From: Limnobaculum eriocheiris
GTDB lineage: Bacteria; Pseudomonadota; Gammaproteobacteria; Enterobacterales; Enterobacteriaceae
Length of the DNA stretch: 64,000 bases
Assembly: GCF_021010575.1 (NCBI RefSeq)
Contig: NZ_JAJNAG010000008.1
Location: 1 to 64,000 of the forward strand
Direction of reading: 5' to 3'
The position numbers were made by a program, and so were the translations under genes. Position 1 is the stretch's first letter, and every line of letters starts with the position of its first letter. The notes beneath the pieces were generated by a model. The model made no database searches. It saw nothing but the letters and a program-made list of their open reading frames with translations, and was not told the origin of the DNA. This document shows, in pieces, positions 46,454 through 60,008 of the stretch.

Positions 46454-47125
46454 TTACTCGATCCCTAAGTACTTATGCGTCTGCATCGACAACCGCCAGT
46501 TGCGTTCAATACAGGTATTAATACATAGCTCAGTCGCTCTCGGATTTTGGCTAATGGGTTGTAACGCTATCACTCGTTTTTTATTATCTGACAGCGTTGC
46601 TAACAGCTCATCCAACTGTTCAATATCCCGCTCCCGGGCTACCGGATGTTTTATTTCATCTGCCCTTACCAGAGCCTGAGGTATAACATGTAACCCACCG
46701 CGCATATCAACCTTAGGGGAAACCGTCACCCAGGTATCTGCCGAACAGAGCACCGGTTGAGTACCACTGGTTTCTATCTGACACTGAAAACCATGCTGTT
46801 CCAGTAAACCCGTCAGAGGAAGCAAGTCATAAAGACAGGGCTCACCCCCGGTAATCACTACGTGGCGCGCCGTATAATAAGGTTGCTGTAAAATAGCTAA
46901 CAGTTGTGAAGCACTGGCTTCTCCCCAACTGTCGCTCTCCTGAGTTTTCGCCAGAATATCACCCATTGATTGCTGACGATCGGCAATCTTCTCCCAGGTA
47001 TGTTTGGTATCACACCAGCTACAACCAACCGGGCAGGCCTGCAAACGAATAAAAATCGCAGGAACACCGGTGAAGAACCCCTCGCCTTGCAGGGTTTGAA
47101 ATAACTCATTAACGGGATATAACAT
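46454..47125 (-). CDS. queE: 7-carboxy-7-deazaguanine synthase QueE
   Basis: QueE is a radical SAM enzyme that rearranges carboxytetrahydropterin into 7-carboxy-7-deazaguanine. The 223-aa length equals that of E. coli. The cluster-binding cysteines are in CPVGCSWCDTKHTW. TLQGEGFFTGVPAIFIRLQ precedes them, and VVITGGEPCLYDLLPL is the SAM-contact region. The C-terminus RNWRLSMQTHKYLGIE is intact. It begins about 100 bases downstream of eno on the same strand, beyond the eno terminator. Confidence 0.97.
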   Translation of the reverse strand: MLYPVNELFQTLQGEGFFTGVPAIFIRLQACPVGCSWCDTKHTWEKIADRQQSMGDILAKTQESDSWGEASASQLLAILQQPYYTARHVVITGGEPCLYDLLPLTGLLEQHGFQCQIETSGTQPVLCSADTWVTVSPKVDMRGGLHVIPQALVRADEIKHPVARERDIEQLDELLATLSDNKKRVIALQPISQNPRATELCINTCIERNWRLSMQTHKYLGIE

Positions 47126-47162
47126 TTTTCTCTCGGAGATTTTCTTTCAATCTGCACAACTA

Positions 47163-47202
47163 AAAACAAAAATCCCGTATTGATAGCAACCAATACGGGA
47201 TT
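47163..47202 (-). terminator. eno terminator
   Basis: On the minus strand AATCCCGTATTG pairs with CAATACGGGATT around an 8-base loop, followed by TTTGTTTTTA. It lies 27 bases past the enolase stop. Confidence 0.95.
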
Positions 47203-47228
47203 TAACTAAGCTACAGGAGGATTAAAAA

Positions 47229-48554
<1,326 letters not shown>

Positions 48555-48701
48555 TTAAACTACAAACTGTAGATTGCGACACCTCATTGTGTCGTACACT
48601 CTGGCCCGATGTATCAATAAACGCAATGTCTGAACATTTAGCATCTATGACCGATAATCAGGCCGGGCTTACTGAATACTTTTAATACTATTGCTGACCC
48701 T

Positions 48702-50381
<1,680 letters not shown>

Positions 50382-50453
50382 CTAGGACGGGAAAGTAGTA
50401 TACCAGACCCTTTTCCTCACAACAAACGTTGAAATCAGATAGTGAAAAATAAT

Positions 50454-51260
50454 CTATTTTTCTGTCTGATTTTCAAGGTTTTTTACCTGTTGCCATGCGG
50501 CTTCCATTTCGTCCAGCGATGCTTGCTCCATCGACTTCCCCGATTGCGCAACCAATTGTTCTACCTGACGGAAACGACGCTCAAACTTACGATTAGCGGC
50601 CTGCAGAGCACTTTCTGCTTTATGGCCTAAATGACGACTCAGATTAACGGTGGCAAAAAACAGATCGCCTAACTCTTCTTCCAGTTTAGACTGGTCGATA
50701 ACCACTTGCGTAGCCTCGTGCATCACTTCATCAATCTCTTCATATACCTTATCCAGTACCGGACCTAACGTTGTCCAGTCAAATCCCACCGAAGCACAAC
50801 GTTTCTGAATTTTATGAGCACGCATCAATGCAGGTAACACTTCAGGAATATCATCCAGCATGGAAAATTGCGCTTTCTGCGCCCGTTCCTCGCCTTTACG
50901 TTTTTCCCAACCGGCAATCACTTCCTGACTGTCATGCTGAGTTTGAGTATCAAAAACATGAGGATGACGACGTTCCAGCTTATCGCTGATGCTGTTACAG
51001 ATATCATCGAAATTAAACCGGTTTTGCTCATCCGCCATACGCGCGTAGAACACCACCTGAAACAGCAAATCACCCAGCTCATCCCGTAAATCACCAAAAT
51101 CCGAACGCCGGATCGCATCCAACACTTCATAAGTTTCTTCCAGGGTATAAGGCGCAATAGTTTCAAACGTTTGCTGCTTATCCCAAGGACATCCATTTTC
51201 CGGGTCACGTAACCGGTTCATAATATTCAGCAACCGCTGAATGGGTGTAATCTGGTCCAT
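50454..51260 (-). CDS. mazG: Nucleoside triphosphate pyrophosphohydrolase MazG
   Basis: MazG hydrolyses NTPs to NMPs and influences ppGpp levels. The 268-aa protein contains tandem all-alpha MazG domains. The first holds CPWDKQQTFETIAPYTLEETYEVLDAI and ELGDLLFQVVFYARMA with the metal-binding ExxE/ExxD residues. The second holds KVYEEIDEVMHEA and EELGDLFFATVNLSRHLG. It lies between relA and pyrG as in E. coli, but without mazEF and with a repeat element in the gap to relA. Confidence 0.96.
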   Translation of the reverse strand: MDQITPIQRLLNIMNRLRDPENGCPWDKQQTFETIAPYTLEETYEVLDAIRRSDFGDLRDELGDLLFQVVFYARMADEQNRFNFDDICNSISDKLERRHPHVFDTQTQHDSQEVIAGWEKRKGEERAQKAQFSMLDDIPEVLPALMRAHKIQKRCASVGFDWTTLGPVLDKVYEEIDEVMHEATQVVIDQSKLEEELGDLFFATVNLSRHLGHKAESALQAANRKFERRFRQVEQLVAQSGKSMEQASLDEMEAAWQQVKNLENQTEK

Positions 51261-51366
51261 TATTTATCTTCTATGACTGGTGAAAATACATTCAAAATTA
51301 TAAATGTATAAAGGGGCTTTAATTGCTCTTTTGAGACTGCTGACAAACCTAATAAATCGGCATCAA
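51261..51366. promoter_or_regulatory. mazG upstream region
   Basis: The 106 bases between the mazG start and the repeat element are AT-rich (AAATACATTCAAAATTATAAATG) and probably contain the mazG promoter. No defined binding site is recognised. Confidence 0.35.
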
Positions 51367-51739
51367 TGGACATTCCGGTCGTAAAATCTAATATGCTTAT
51401 ATTGGCTTGGTGCTCGACCGGAAGACCACTAATACTTGACTTCAGCGCGTGTCGGGCCAGCGCTAGCGCTGTTCAAACAGGCAAAGCCTGTTTGTCGTTG
51501 GCTCACGCCAGGTCGCTCCCCACGGGAGTCCCTCCCATTTTAAAACACAAAACTGAGCAAATTAATGATACTAATCGAGCTAAACGACGGGAGGGATTGC
51601 CGTTGGGGTCGTAGCAGCTTTAGCTGCCGGAGCGCCCCCAGGGAATCCAGGCCCGTCGCACTCCGGAGCTGAGTAAAATGGTTTTCCGACCGGGCACCAA
51701 GCCAATATAAGCACTTTATAATGACGGACGGAACATCCA
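51367..51739. repeat. MITE-like dispersed element with inverted ends, between relA and mazG
   Basis: The ends are inverted copies: TGGACATTCC at 51367 corresponds to GGAACATCCA ending at 51739, and a perfect 20-bp block (TGCTTATATTGGCTTGGTGC at 51394-51413) recurs inverted at 51694-51713. Each arm continues into a GACCGG/CCGGTC motif. The interior has further stems (AGCGCTAGCGCT; CAAACAGGC/GCCTGTTTG; GCAGCTTTAGCTGC) and no gene. A related single arm is at 41867. It lacks a transposase, as in a miniature inverted-repeat element. Confidence 0.75.
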
Positions 51740-51771
51740 CAACAGCCAATAAAACAACCTCAACAAAAAGG

Positions 51772-54003
51772 TTACTTAACCCCCAACCTCTTAGCCTCAA
51801 TAATATCCGGCAACTGATTGATCCGCGACAGCACCCGATCCAACACCTGTAAATTATACAGTTCGATCTCCATATCAATGGTGGCCATCTGCTTTTTCAC
51901 ATCGCTGCGGCTGGAAACGCTCAGTACATTTACTTTTTCGTTAGCCAGAATAGTCGTGATATCACGCAGCAACCCGCTGCGATCGTTGGCAATCACTCTT
52001 ACCACCAGCGAATAGCCGCTGGAGTAACAGTCACCCCATACCGCCTCTACCAAACGCTCTGGCGCATGATTTTTTAGCTCATTTAACTGATCGCAGTCGG
52101 AGCGGTGAATAGAAATACCACGCCCCTGAGTGATAAAGCCGACGATATCATCACCCGGAATCGGCTGGCAGCAGCGGGCGATATGGTGCATCAGGTTACC
52201 AACCCCTTCCACCACGATCTGACTGTCATTTTTTGCATTACGCTGCTGGGCGTTAGCGGTCTTTTGATTTAGCTGACGCAGCGCTTCACGATCCGCCTCT
52301 TCCGCCGTTGGCTGGTTAAATTTGCTTTGCAGGAAATTCACCAACTGGTTGAGACGAATATCACCACCGCCAATACCGGCTAACACTTCATCAAATGAGT
52401 GTACGTTATAGCGCGGTACCAGCAGCTTCTCTGCATCTTTAAAGCTGATACTTAAACGTTCCAGCTCATCATCTAAAATTTGACGACCGGCAAGAATATT
52501 TTTATCCCGATCCTGCTTTTTAAACCACGCCTGAATTTTTGCCCGTGCTCTGCTGCTATTAACAAACCCTAAATTTGGGTTCAACCAGTCACGGCTTGGG
52601 TTAGGTTGTTTTTGGGTGATGATTTCTATCTGATCGCCCATCTGTAATTGATAGGTAAAAGGAACGATACGCCCGCCAATTTTGGCACCGATACAACGAT
52701 GACCTACATCGCTGTGGATATGGTAGGCGAAGTCCAACGGCGTAGAACCGGTTGGCAAATCAATGACATCACCTTTTGGCGTAAATACATAGACCCGATC
52801 GTCAAAGACCTGACTTCTGACTTCATCCAGCATTTCACCGCTGTCAGACATCTCTTCCTGCCAGGCAATCAGTTTACGTAACCAGGCAATCCGCTCCTCA
52901 TAACCGGAACGACCAAAAACCGTACCTTCTTTATATTTCCAGTGGGCAGCAACCCCCAGCTCCGCATCTTCATGCATCTGGCGGGTACGAATTTGAATCT
53001 CTACCGCATGGCCTTTAGGGCCAAATACCACGGTATGAATTGACTGATAGCCATTGGGTTTTGGGTTAGCCACATAGTCATCGAATTCGCTCGGCAGATG
53101 ACGGAAATGGGTATGTACAATCCCCAAAGCCGCATAACAATCCTGCAAACGCTCAACAACAATTCGCACCGCACGCACGTCATACAGCTCTTCAAAGGCC
53201 AGCGCTTTCTTCTGCATTTTGCGCCAGATACTGTAAATATGCTTTGGACGACCGTAAATCTCCCCCTGAATGCCTTGCTCTTTCATCGAGTCGCGCAGGG
53301 TTTGTACAAAAGTATCAATATAAATTTCACGATCGATACGGCGTTCGTGCAACAAATTAGCTATCTGTTTATATTCGTCCGGATGCAGATAGCGGAAACA
53401 GAAATCTTCCATTTCCCACTTTAACTGACCAATACCTAAGCGGTTAGCCAATGGAGCATAAATGTTAAAACACTCTTTGGCCGCCAGAACCCGAACCTCT
53501 TCCGCCTCATCCTTAACTTCACGCAGATGAGCAATACGCTCTGCCAGCTTGATAACCACACAGCGGAAATCTTCCACCATCGCCAACAACATGCGGCGAA
53601 CGTTGTCCACCTGTATTGAAGTGTTAGAACCATTGTGCGTAGCGTTAAGCTGGCGAATGGCATCCATATCCAGCACGCCATGCACCAGATTAGTCACTTC
53701 ACTACCAAACTGCTCTTTAACCGTCTCTTCATCAATAATTTTGGCATCAGCTAATGGAAACAGCAGCGCTGCGCGCATGCTCTCATTATCCATGCTGAGG
53801 GTAGCTAAAATTTCCACTACCTCCAACCCACGCCATAACAGTAGCGAAGCATCCGGATTGCCCTGAACCTGCTGCTCACAATACCGCCAGGTCGCTGCCA
53901 AACGTTCGCATAATTCCGGACTGCTGATGCCCAGACTACCGATCCATTTATCCAGCTCAAACTCTCCGGCTGTATTTAAATGCGCACTTCTTACCGCAAC
54001 CAT
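51772..54003 (-). CDS. relA: GTP pyrophosphokinase RelA
   Basis: RelA makes (p)ppGpp on ribosomes stalled with uncharged tRNA. The 743-aa length is that of E. coli RelA (744). The N-terminal pseudo-hydrolase domain lacks the HD metal dyad. The synthetase domain has YDVRAVRIVVERLQDCYAALGIVH and ANPKPNGYQSIHTVVFGPKG. Then come the TGS domain (DRVYVFTPKGDVIDLPTGSTPLDFAYHIHSDVGHRCIGAKIGG), the zinc-finger cysteines in HHIARCCQPIPGDDIVGF, and the C-terminal ACT domain. It is 31 bases after rlmD. Confidence 0.98.
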   Translation of the reverse strand: MVAVRSAHLNTAGEFELDKWIGSLGISSPELCERLAATWRYCEQQVQGNPDASLLLWRGLEVVEILATLSMDNESMRAALLFPLADAKIIDEETVKEQFGSEVTNLVHGVLDMDAIRQLNATHNGSNTSIQVDNVRRMLLAMVEDFRCVVIKLAERIAHLREVKDEAEEVRVLAAKECFNIYAPLANRLGIGQLKWEMEDFCFRYLHPDEYKQIANLLHERRIDREIYIDTFVQTLRDSMKEQGIQGEIYGRPKHIYSIWRKMQKKALAFEELYDVRAVRIVVERLQDCYAALGIVHTHFRHLPSEFDDYVANPKPNGYQSIHTVVFGPKGHAVEIQIRTRQMHEDAELGVAAHWKYKEGTVFGRSGYEERIAWLRKLIAWQEEMSDSGEMLDEVRSQVFDDRVYVFTPKGDVIDLPTGSTPLDFAYHIHSDVGHRCIGAKIGGRIVPFTYQLQMGDQIEIITQKQPNPSRDWLNPNLGFVNSSRARAKIQAWFKKQDRDKNILAGRQILDDELERLSISFKDAEKLLVPRYNVHSFDEVLAGIGGGDIRLNQLVNFLQSKFNQPTAEEADREALRQLNQKTANAQQRNAKNDSQIVVEGVGNLMHHIARCCQPIPGDDIVGFITQGRGISIHRSDCDQLNELKNHAPERLVEAVWGDCYSSGYSLVVRVIANDRSGLLRDITTILANEKVNVLSVSSRSDVKKQMATIDMEIELYNLQVLDRVLSRINQLPDIIEAKRLGVK

Positions 54004-54034
54004 AAAGCTTCCTCATTACTGACTACCAGAATTC

Positions 54035-55351
54035 TTACTTTTTAATAAATAACGCCATTGACTCAATATGCCCCGTTTGTGGAAACATATCCAGCATACG
54101 TAATTGGTTTAACTGGTATCCGCCTGACAGAAGAACTTTACTGTCTTCCACCAGCGTTAATGGATTACAGGAGACATACACAATACGCTCGGGGTTTAAA
54201 CTAACGATTTGTGACATGGCTTCTGCTGCTCCCGCCCTGGCAGGATCCAACAACACTTTATCAAAACCTTCGCTCGACCACGACTGTTGACTGACATCCT
54301 GTTCTAAATTGTGGTGCAAAAACTCAACATTTGATAAGCCATTTATGCGAGCATTTTGTTGCCCCTGGGCAACCAGCGCCGCCACGCCTTCCACACCAGT
54401 GACCCGTAAAGCTCGTTTGGCGATAGACAGTGTAAAGTTACCCATACCGCAAAACAGGTCCAGCACACGGTCGGTTGGCTGTAGCGCCAGCCAGGTGATT
54501 GCCTGCTGAATCATTAATTGATTAACTCCAGCATTAACCTGAATAAAATCGCGTGGATTAAAGCCAAGGGTTAAACCATCTACCTGATAACAAGGCTCTT
54601 CGCCAACCAATCGTTCCAGTGAATCACTCTCTCCCGCCAGATAAATAGCCAGTTGATGGCGTTCCGCAAACTGTAGCAGGTGCTGGCGATCGCTTGCTGT
54701 TAACGGTGCTAAATGACGCAGCACCAATAGTGGTCCGTTATCTGCCATCACCAGCTCGACATGCCCCAACTTCTTCACTATCGAGAGTGTACTGAGGCAA
54801 TCTTTCAAAGGAACCAGCAACTGTTCCAGTGCAGAAACCAGAATTGGACATTCGGTCATCTCAACTAAATCATTGGAAGCCCGCTGGCGAAAACCCATTT
54901 GCAGGCGCTGCTGCTTTAATTGATACTGCAACCCCAGACGGGCGCGGCGTCGATAGTGATATCCTTGAGCAAAAATCACCTCTCCCGGAGCAAGTTCTAA
55001 CCCGGTTTCTCGCTTAAACAACTGGTTGAGTGCTTTAGATTTGCTACTATGCTGCAAATCGGTGGAAACATGTTGCTGATTGCAGCCCCCGCAAATACCA
55101 TAATGTGAACAAAGCGGAGTCATTCGCTGCGGGCTCGGCGATAAAATACGGATCGCTTTGGCTTTAGAATAATTTCGTTTATTCTCGTAAATCTGCGCTT
55201 CGACCTGCTCCTGAGGAAGTGCACCAGAAATAAAAATAGTTTTTCCGTTATCACGAGCAACCCCCTGCCCTTGAGTATCAAGTTCATGGGGAATAACATT
55301 GATGGTTTGTTGTGCCGCCTTACGGCGACCGGGCGAGTAAAATTGCGCCAT
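54035..55351 (-). CDS. rlmD: 23S rRNA (uracil(1939)-C(5))-methyltransferase RlmD
   Basis: RlmD methylates U1939 of 23S rRNA with SAM. The 438-aa protein has an N-terminal TRAM domain (IPHELDTQGQGVARDNGKTIFISGALPQEQVEAQI) and the four [4Fe-4S] cysteines in LCSHYGICGGCNQQH plus a later ECPIL. The SAM site is VLDLFCGMGNFTLSIA. The catalytic Cys/Glu motif is YVSCNPLTLVED, preceded by LLDPARAGA. It is divergent from barA and upstream of relA, the standard order. Confidence 0.98.
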   Translation of the reverse strand: MAQFYSPGRRKAAQQTINVIPHELDTQGQGVARDNGKTIFISGALPQEQVEAQIYENKRNYSKAKAIRILSPSPQRMTPLCSHYGICGGCNQQHVSTDLQHSSKSKALNQLFKRETGLELAPGEVIFAQGYHYRRRARLGLQYQLKQQRLQMGFRQRASNDLVEMTECPILVSALEQLLVPLKDCLSTLSIVKKLGHVELVMADNGPLLVLRHLAPLTASDRQHLLQFAERHQLAIYLAGESDSLERLVGEEPCYQVDGLTLGFNPRDFIQVNAGVNQLMIQQAITWLALQPTDRVLDLFCGMGNFTLSIAKRALRVTGVEGVAALVAQGQQNARINGLSNVEFLHHNLEQDVSQQSWSSEGFDKVLLDPARAGAAEAMSQIVSLNPERIVYVSCNPLTLVEDSKVLLSGGYQLNQLRMLDMFPQTGHIESMALFIKK

Positions 55352-55452
55352 AATATATGAATAAAGATTTCCGTAGTTTATTACTATCTATACAATCGGG
55401 TACGTCACTAAGTCGCTAATTGTCACATATTGTCGTCCCATATTGGAACCTT

Positions 55453-58227
55453 ATGACCAAATACAGCCTTCGGGCCCGCATGATGATACTGATCCTTGCC
55501 CCAACCCTATTAATCGGGCTTTTGATCAGTACCTTTTTCGTGGTTCACCGCTATAACGAGCTACAAGATCAATTAGTTGATTCCGGCTCCAGCATCATTG
55601 AGCCTCTTGCTATTGCCAGCGAATATGGCATGACGTTCAGTAATCGCGAAGGCGTTCGTCAATTGGTCAGTATGTTACACCGACGCCACTCAAATATCGT
55701 GCGTTCTATAGCTGTTTTTGATACTCAAAATCACTTATTAGTGACTTCTAACTTCCATCAGAATTATACCTTATTACAGCTGCCCAAGGGGGCGGCAATT
55801 CCGGATGATTTAACCGTCACCACCAAAGGGGATTCACTGATCCTCAGAACACCGATCGTTTCAGAGAACCAGCTACCGGATATGGATGTCAGTCTGGAGC
55901 CCGACCACAGCACTTTAGGCTATATTGCCATTGAGCTGGACTTACGCACCGTTCGGCTACAACAGTATAAAGAAATTTTCGTTGCGACTCTGCTACTTAG
56001 CCTCTGTTTATGTATTGCCATGCTGTTTGCCTATCGTCTGATGCGCGATGTCACTGGCCCAATCCGCAATATGGTTAACACCGTAGACCGTATTCGCCGT
56101 GGTCAGCTTGATAGTCGGGTTGAAGGCTATATGCTGGGCGAGCTGGACATGCTAAAGAACGGGATAAACTCGATGGCGATGTCCCTTGCCGCCTATCATG
56201 AAGAGATGCAGCAAAATATCGATCAGGCAACTTCAGACCTGCGGGAAACGTTGGAACAGATGGAGATCCAGAACGTAGAGCTGGATCTGGCCAAAAAGCG
56301 CGCTCAGGAAGCCGCCAGAATCAAGTCAGAGTTCCTGGCTAACATGTCCCATGAGCTGAGAACACCGCTTAACGGCGTAATTGGGTTCACTCGCCAAACT
56401 CTGAAAACGTCGCTGACGCCAACACAAACCGATTACCTGCAAACTATTGAACGTTCGGCTAACAACCTGCTGAACATCATTAATGACGTACTGGACTTTT
56501 CCAAGTTAGAAGCCGGTAAGCTGGTATTAGAACATATTCCATTCTCACTGCGGGATACGGTAGATGAAACCGCGATCCTACTGGCTCACAGTGCCCATGA
56601 GAAATTGCTGGAACTGACACTGAACATCAATAATGATGTTCCGGACAACATTGTCGGCGACCCATTACGCTTACAGCAAGTGATCATGAACCTGTTGGGA
56701 AATGCCATCAAATTCACCGAACAGGGCAATATTGATATCAATATTGAACTGCGTATGCTGCATGAAAACAGCGCAGACATTGAGATTCAGGTTCACGACA
56801 CCGGTATTGGTATTTCTGAACGTCAGCAGTCGCAGCTGTTCCAGGCCTTCCGTCAGGCAGATGCCAGCATTTCCCGGCGCCACGGCGGTACCGGCCTGGG
56901 TCTGGTAATTACTCAGCGTCTGGTGAAAGAGATGGGCGGTGACATCTGCTTCCACAGCCAGCTACATAAAGGCTCAACCTTCTGGTTCCATATTAATGTG
57001 GAACTGAGCGACCGCACTATTCTGGATGATGGCCATCATCTAACCAAGCTGTCAGGACAACGAATTCTGTATGTGGAAGCTAACCCGGCGGCAACTCAGG
57101 CTACGTTAAATATCTTCCAGTCAGAGCCGGTAGAAGTTATTCATTATGATAATTTCGATCAGATTCCAGAAAAACATCAGCAATACGATATTGTTCTGCA
57201 CGGTGTGCCCATCGCTACCGATGATATTGATATGTACACCAACGGTGCAATGAAGCAGGCATTATCGCTTTCTGAACGTTTGATTCTGGCGATTCCAAAT
57301 CAACCCCATATGGATGCAGAAACGCTGAAACAAGCCGGAGCGCAGGCCTGCCTGTTTAAGCCGCTTTCCCGTAACCGACTGTTTAATGCGCTGCTGGCAG
57401 CACAGACATCACCAGCACCACAGGTATCAACTAAAGCACATCATCTGCCGCTGACCGTAATGGCCGTTGATGATAATCCGGCGAATCTGAAACTGATTGG
57501 CGTACTGCTGGAAGATCTGGTGTCTAACGTTATTCTGTGCCATAGCGGTGAAGAGGCGATTACTCAGGCGAAAAAACACGATCTGGATATTATCCTGATG
57601 GACATTCAGATGCCGGAAATTGATGGCATTAAAGCCGCAGAGCTGATTCGTAAGCTGACAAACCATATCACTACACCCATTGTTGCCGTCACGGCTCACG
57701 CCGCTATTGGTGAACGGGAACGCCTGATGAATGCGGGTATGGATGACTATCTGGCTAAACCAATAAACGAAGATATGCTGTTTAATGTGCTAAAGACCCA
57801 GTGCAGAATTCCACTCAGCATACAGACCAAAGAGCCGCTCATTCCAACAAGTCCCGCGGAAATCCGGCCGGTTGGCATGGCCTCAACATCACTTGACTGG
57901 GAGTTGGCGCTGCGTCAGGCGGCAAATAAAGAAGATTTAGCCCACGATCTGCTAAAAATATTGGTCGACTTCCTGGCTGAAGTTGAAGAGCGGGTTCAGG
58001 CCGTGCTGGATGGCAATAAAGATAATGACATCGTTAATATCATTCATAAACTGCACGGAAGCTGTAGCTACAGCGGCGTACCGCGCCTGAAGCAACTCTG
58101 TCAATATCTGGAAAGCCAACTGCGTCACGGAACGCCTGCGGAAGACCTGGAGCCGGAATGGATGGAGCTACTGGATGAATTTGAAAACGTCAGAAGAGAA
58201 GCGGTTTATTTTATCAAAACGGAGTAA
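55453..58227 (+). CDS. barA: Tripartite hybrid sensor kinase BarA
   Basis: BarA phosphorylates UvrY to turn on the small RNAs that titrate CsrA. It has an N-terminal transmembrane segment ([19 protein letters not shown]), a periplasmic domain, a second TM helix (about 180-200) and HAMP ([30 protein letters not shown]). Then follow HisKA with His300 in [10 protein letters not shown], HATPase ([15 protein letters not shown]), a degenerate and then a true receiver with Asp717 (LMDIQMP), and an HPt domain with His865 (IHKLHGS). Start ATG 55453 after GGAA matches the E. coli N-terminus; an upstream in-frame start would add eleven residues. Confidence 0.97.
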   Translation: MTKYSLRARMMILILAPTLLIGLLISTFFVVHRYNELQDQLVDSGSSIIEPLAIASEYGMTFSNREGVRQLVSMLHRRHSNIVRSIAVFDTQNHLLVTSNFHQNYTLLQLPKGAAIPDDLTVTTKGDSLILRTPIVSENQLPDMDVSLEPDHSTLGYIAIELDLRTVRLQQYKEIFVATLLLSLCLCIAMLFAYRLMRDVTGPIRNMVNTVDRIRRGQLDSRVEGYMLGELDMLKNGINSMAMSLAAYHEEMQQNIDQATSDLRETLEQMEIQNVELDLAKKRAQEAARIKSEFLANMSHELRTPLNGVIGFTRQTLKTSLTPTQTDYLQTIERSANNLLNIINDVLDFSKLEAGKLVLEHIPFSLRDTVDETAILLAHSAHEKLLELTLNINNDVPDNIVGDPLRLQQVIMNLLGNAIKFTEQGNIDINIELRMLHENSADIEIQVHDTGIGISERQQSQLFQAFRQADASISRRHGGTGLGLVITQRLVKEMGGDICFHSQLHKGSTFWFHINVELSDRTILDDGHHLTKLSGQRILYVEANPAATQATLNIFQSEPVEVIHYDNFDQIPEKHQQYDIVLHGVPIATDDIDMYTNGAMKQALSLSERLILAIPNQPHMDAETLKQAGAQACLFKPLSRNRLFNALLAAQTSPAPQVSTKAHHLPLTVMAVDDNPANLKLIGVLLEDLVSNVILCHSGEEAITQAKKHDLDIILMDIQMPEIDGIKAAELIRKLTNHITTPIVAVTAHAAIGERERLMNAGMDDYLAKPINEDMLFNVLKTQCRIPLSIQTKEPLIPTSPAEIRPVGMASTSLDWELALRQAANKEDLAHDLLKILVDFLAEVEERVQAVLDGNKDNDIVNIIHKLHGSCSYSGVPRLKQLCQYLESQLRHGTPAEDLEPEWMELLDEFENVRREAVYFIKTE

Positions 58228-58262
58228 ACCATAATCTATCGATTAGTTTGTGATTTTGTATA

Positions 58263-58293
58263 CATTGCCCCGCGATTAGCGGGGCAATGTTAT
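58263..58293. terminator. Bidirectional terminator between barA and pdxJ
   Basis: CATTGCCCCGC and GCGGGGCAATG pair perfectly (11 bp) around the loop GATTA, between two convergent genes. Only short T-containing runs flank it (GTTATTCT on the plus strand; TATACAAAAT on the minus), yet stem strength and location make terminator function likely. Confidence 0.9.
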
Positions 58294-58315
58294 TCTGATA
58301 GCTATTAAAGTAATG

Positions 58316-59047
58316 TTACTTTCTCGCCGCCAGCATCAATGCCTTCATATCCGCCACTGCGGCATGTAATCCTGACATCACCGCCCGGCCAATAATGGCA
58401 TGTCCAATATTCAGTTCATAAATTTCAGACAGCGCTGCGATGGCCTGAACATTATGGTAAGTTAATCCGTGCCCGGCATTCACATGCAAACCTTTACCGG
58501 CGGCATAAGTAGCTGCCTGAGCGATACGCAACAGCTCTGCTTCACGCTCCAGCTCATTTTCGGCATCAGCATAGCGACCAGTATGGATTTCAATAAAAGT
58601 GGCGCCAACGGCTACCGCGGCGTCAATTTGGCGATGGTCAGCATCAATAAACAGAGATACGGAAATACCTGCATCCACCAGACGGCCAACCGCCACGGTC
58701 ATTTTATCGATTTGACCCGCCACATCTAACCCACCTTCGGTAGTCACTTCCTGACGCTTTTCTGGTACCAGACAGCAGAATGCCGGTTTTATTTCGCAGG
58801 CAATATCCACCATCTCATCGGTTACTGCCATTTCCAGATTCATGCGGGTTTGAATGGTCTGACTAAGCAGTTGAACATCCCGATCGGTAATATGGCGGCG
58901 ATCTTCCCGCAGGTGAATAGTAATACCATCCGCTCCCGCCTGTTCAGCAATAAATGCCGCCTGAACCGGATCGGGATACTGAGTACCACGGGCATTACGT
59001 AAAGTTGCAATATGGTCGATATTAACGCCTAACAATAAATCCGACAT
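58316..59047 (-). CDS. pdxJ: Pyridoxine 5'-phosphate synthase PdxJ
   Basis: PdxJ condenses 1-deoxyxylulose 5-phosphate with 3-amino-2-oxopropyl phosphate to form pyridoxine phosphate. The 243-aa TIM-barrel protein matches E. coli in length. Typical segments are [27 protein letters not shown] with the catalytic His, [32 protein letters not shown] and [14 protein letters not shown]. It is the last gene of the lepA-lepB-rnc-era-recO-pdxJ series. Confidence 0.98.
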   Translation of the reverse strand: MSDLLLGVNIDHIATLRNARGTQYPDPVQAAFIAEQAGADGITIHLREDRRHITDRDVQLLSQTIQTRMNLEMAVTDEMVDIACEIKPAFCCLVPEKRQEVTTEGGLDVAGQIDKMTVAVGRLVDAGISVSLFIDADHRQIDAAVAVGATFIEIHTGRYADAENELEREAELLRIAQAATYAAGKGLHVNAGHGLTYHNVQAIAALSEIYELNIGHAIIGRAVMSGLHAAVADMKALMLAARK

Positions 59048-59253
59048 GACTCCACCTTAAAAGTTAATGAATGTCTTTCTGACGCCAGAGGCTGACATTT
59101 TTCATTTTCCAATCGTTTTGACCACCATCCGGTGTGATATAGCCCGAGGTTTAGAATGGACTAAAATCTGTTCCATTCTTTTACCGGATTTAAGCAAAAA
59201 AGAAAATGAAATCAGAAATTTTAACTGTTAAACAGAGTGTAAACCTTTCACGA

Positions 59254-60000
59254 TTACTGGTCGTCAACGGGCAACGCAGAGCCGGAGGTGGGTTTCTTAA
59301 TGGTAAACTGGCGAAACAGTTCGCGGCTTTTTAGCGGCTTGCCCCCCAGATAGGGTTTCAGTGCAATACGGGTAAAACGCTTGGCGGCTTTAAGGGTATC
59401 AACATCAGGAAACTCCCGATTAGCCAGCGCCTGTAAATCACGACCGGTAAAAGAGAAATGGTCTACCACCAGACTGGCAATAAACCCTTTTTCAGCCCGA
59501 TAACGGTAAGTCATCTGCTCAGTAACTGGTTCACCGCTGCCGGCACAGTGCAGAAAGTCGATGCCGTATCCCAAATGGCCTAACAGAGCGAGTTCAAAAC
59601 GACGCAGGATCCGTTCTGGTGAACCGGAAACGCCGGCAAGAGATTGAATGCATTCTAAATAATCGAAAAACAGTGAGGAGTATGGCGTTTCGGCTTCCAG
59701 CACTCTGTCCAGCACTTCATTAACGTAAAGCCCACTGTACAGCGTCAGGCCAGACAGCGGCAAAGAGAGAGAAACGGCTTCAGCGGCGCGTAACGTTTTA
59801 ACGCCACCTTTCCCTCCCCAGCGCACCAGAAGAGGCGTAAAAGGCTGCAGGCAGCCTTTTAAATGAGAACGACGACCGCGGGCTCCTTTCGCCAGCAGCT
59901 TTATTCTGCCGTGACTTTCTGTAAACAGGTCCAGTAACAAACTGGTTTCGCTGTAAGGTCGTCCGTGCAGAACAAAAGCCCGTTGCCAGCCGTCAATCAT
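59254..60000 (-). CDS. recO: DNA repair protein RecO
   Basis: RecO binds DNA and helps load RecA onto SSB-coated gaps with RecR. The 248-aa protein has the N-terminal OB fold ([38 protein letters not shown]) and the C-terminal alpha-helical region ending near [22 protein letters not shown]. It starts 8 bases after era and is surely co-transcribed with it. A 206-bp gap to pdxJ is longer than usual. Confidence 0.96.
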   Translation of the reverse strand: MIDGWQRAFVLHGRPYSETSLLLDLFTESHGRIKLLAKGARGRRSHLKGCLQPFTPLLVRWGGKGGVKTLRAAEAVSLSLPLSGLTLYSGLYVNEVLDRVLEAETPYSSLFFDYLECIQSLAGVSGSPERILRRFELALLGHLGYGIDFLHCAGSGEPVTEQMTYRYRAEKGFIASLVVDHFSFTGRDLQALANREFPDVDTLKAAKRFTRIALKPYLGGKPLKSRELFRQFTIKKPTSGSALPVDDQ

Positions 60001-60008
60001 GCTTACCT

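Noticed and set aside
46109-46679. Plus-strand frames of 72-135 codons between queD and queE
   Set aside because: They cross hairpin-rich repeat DNA and the antisense of queE; no ribosome binding site or coding character.
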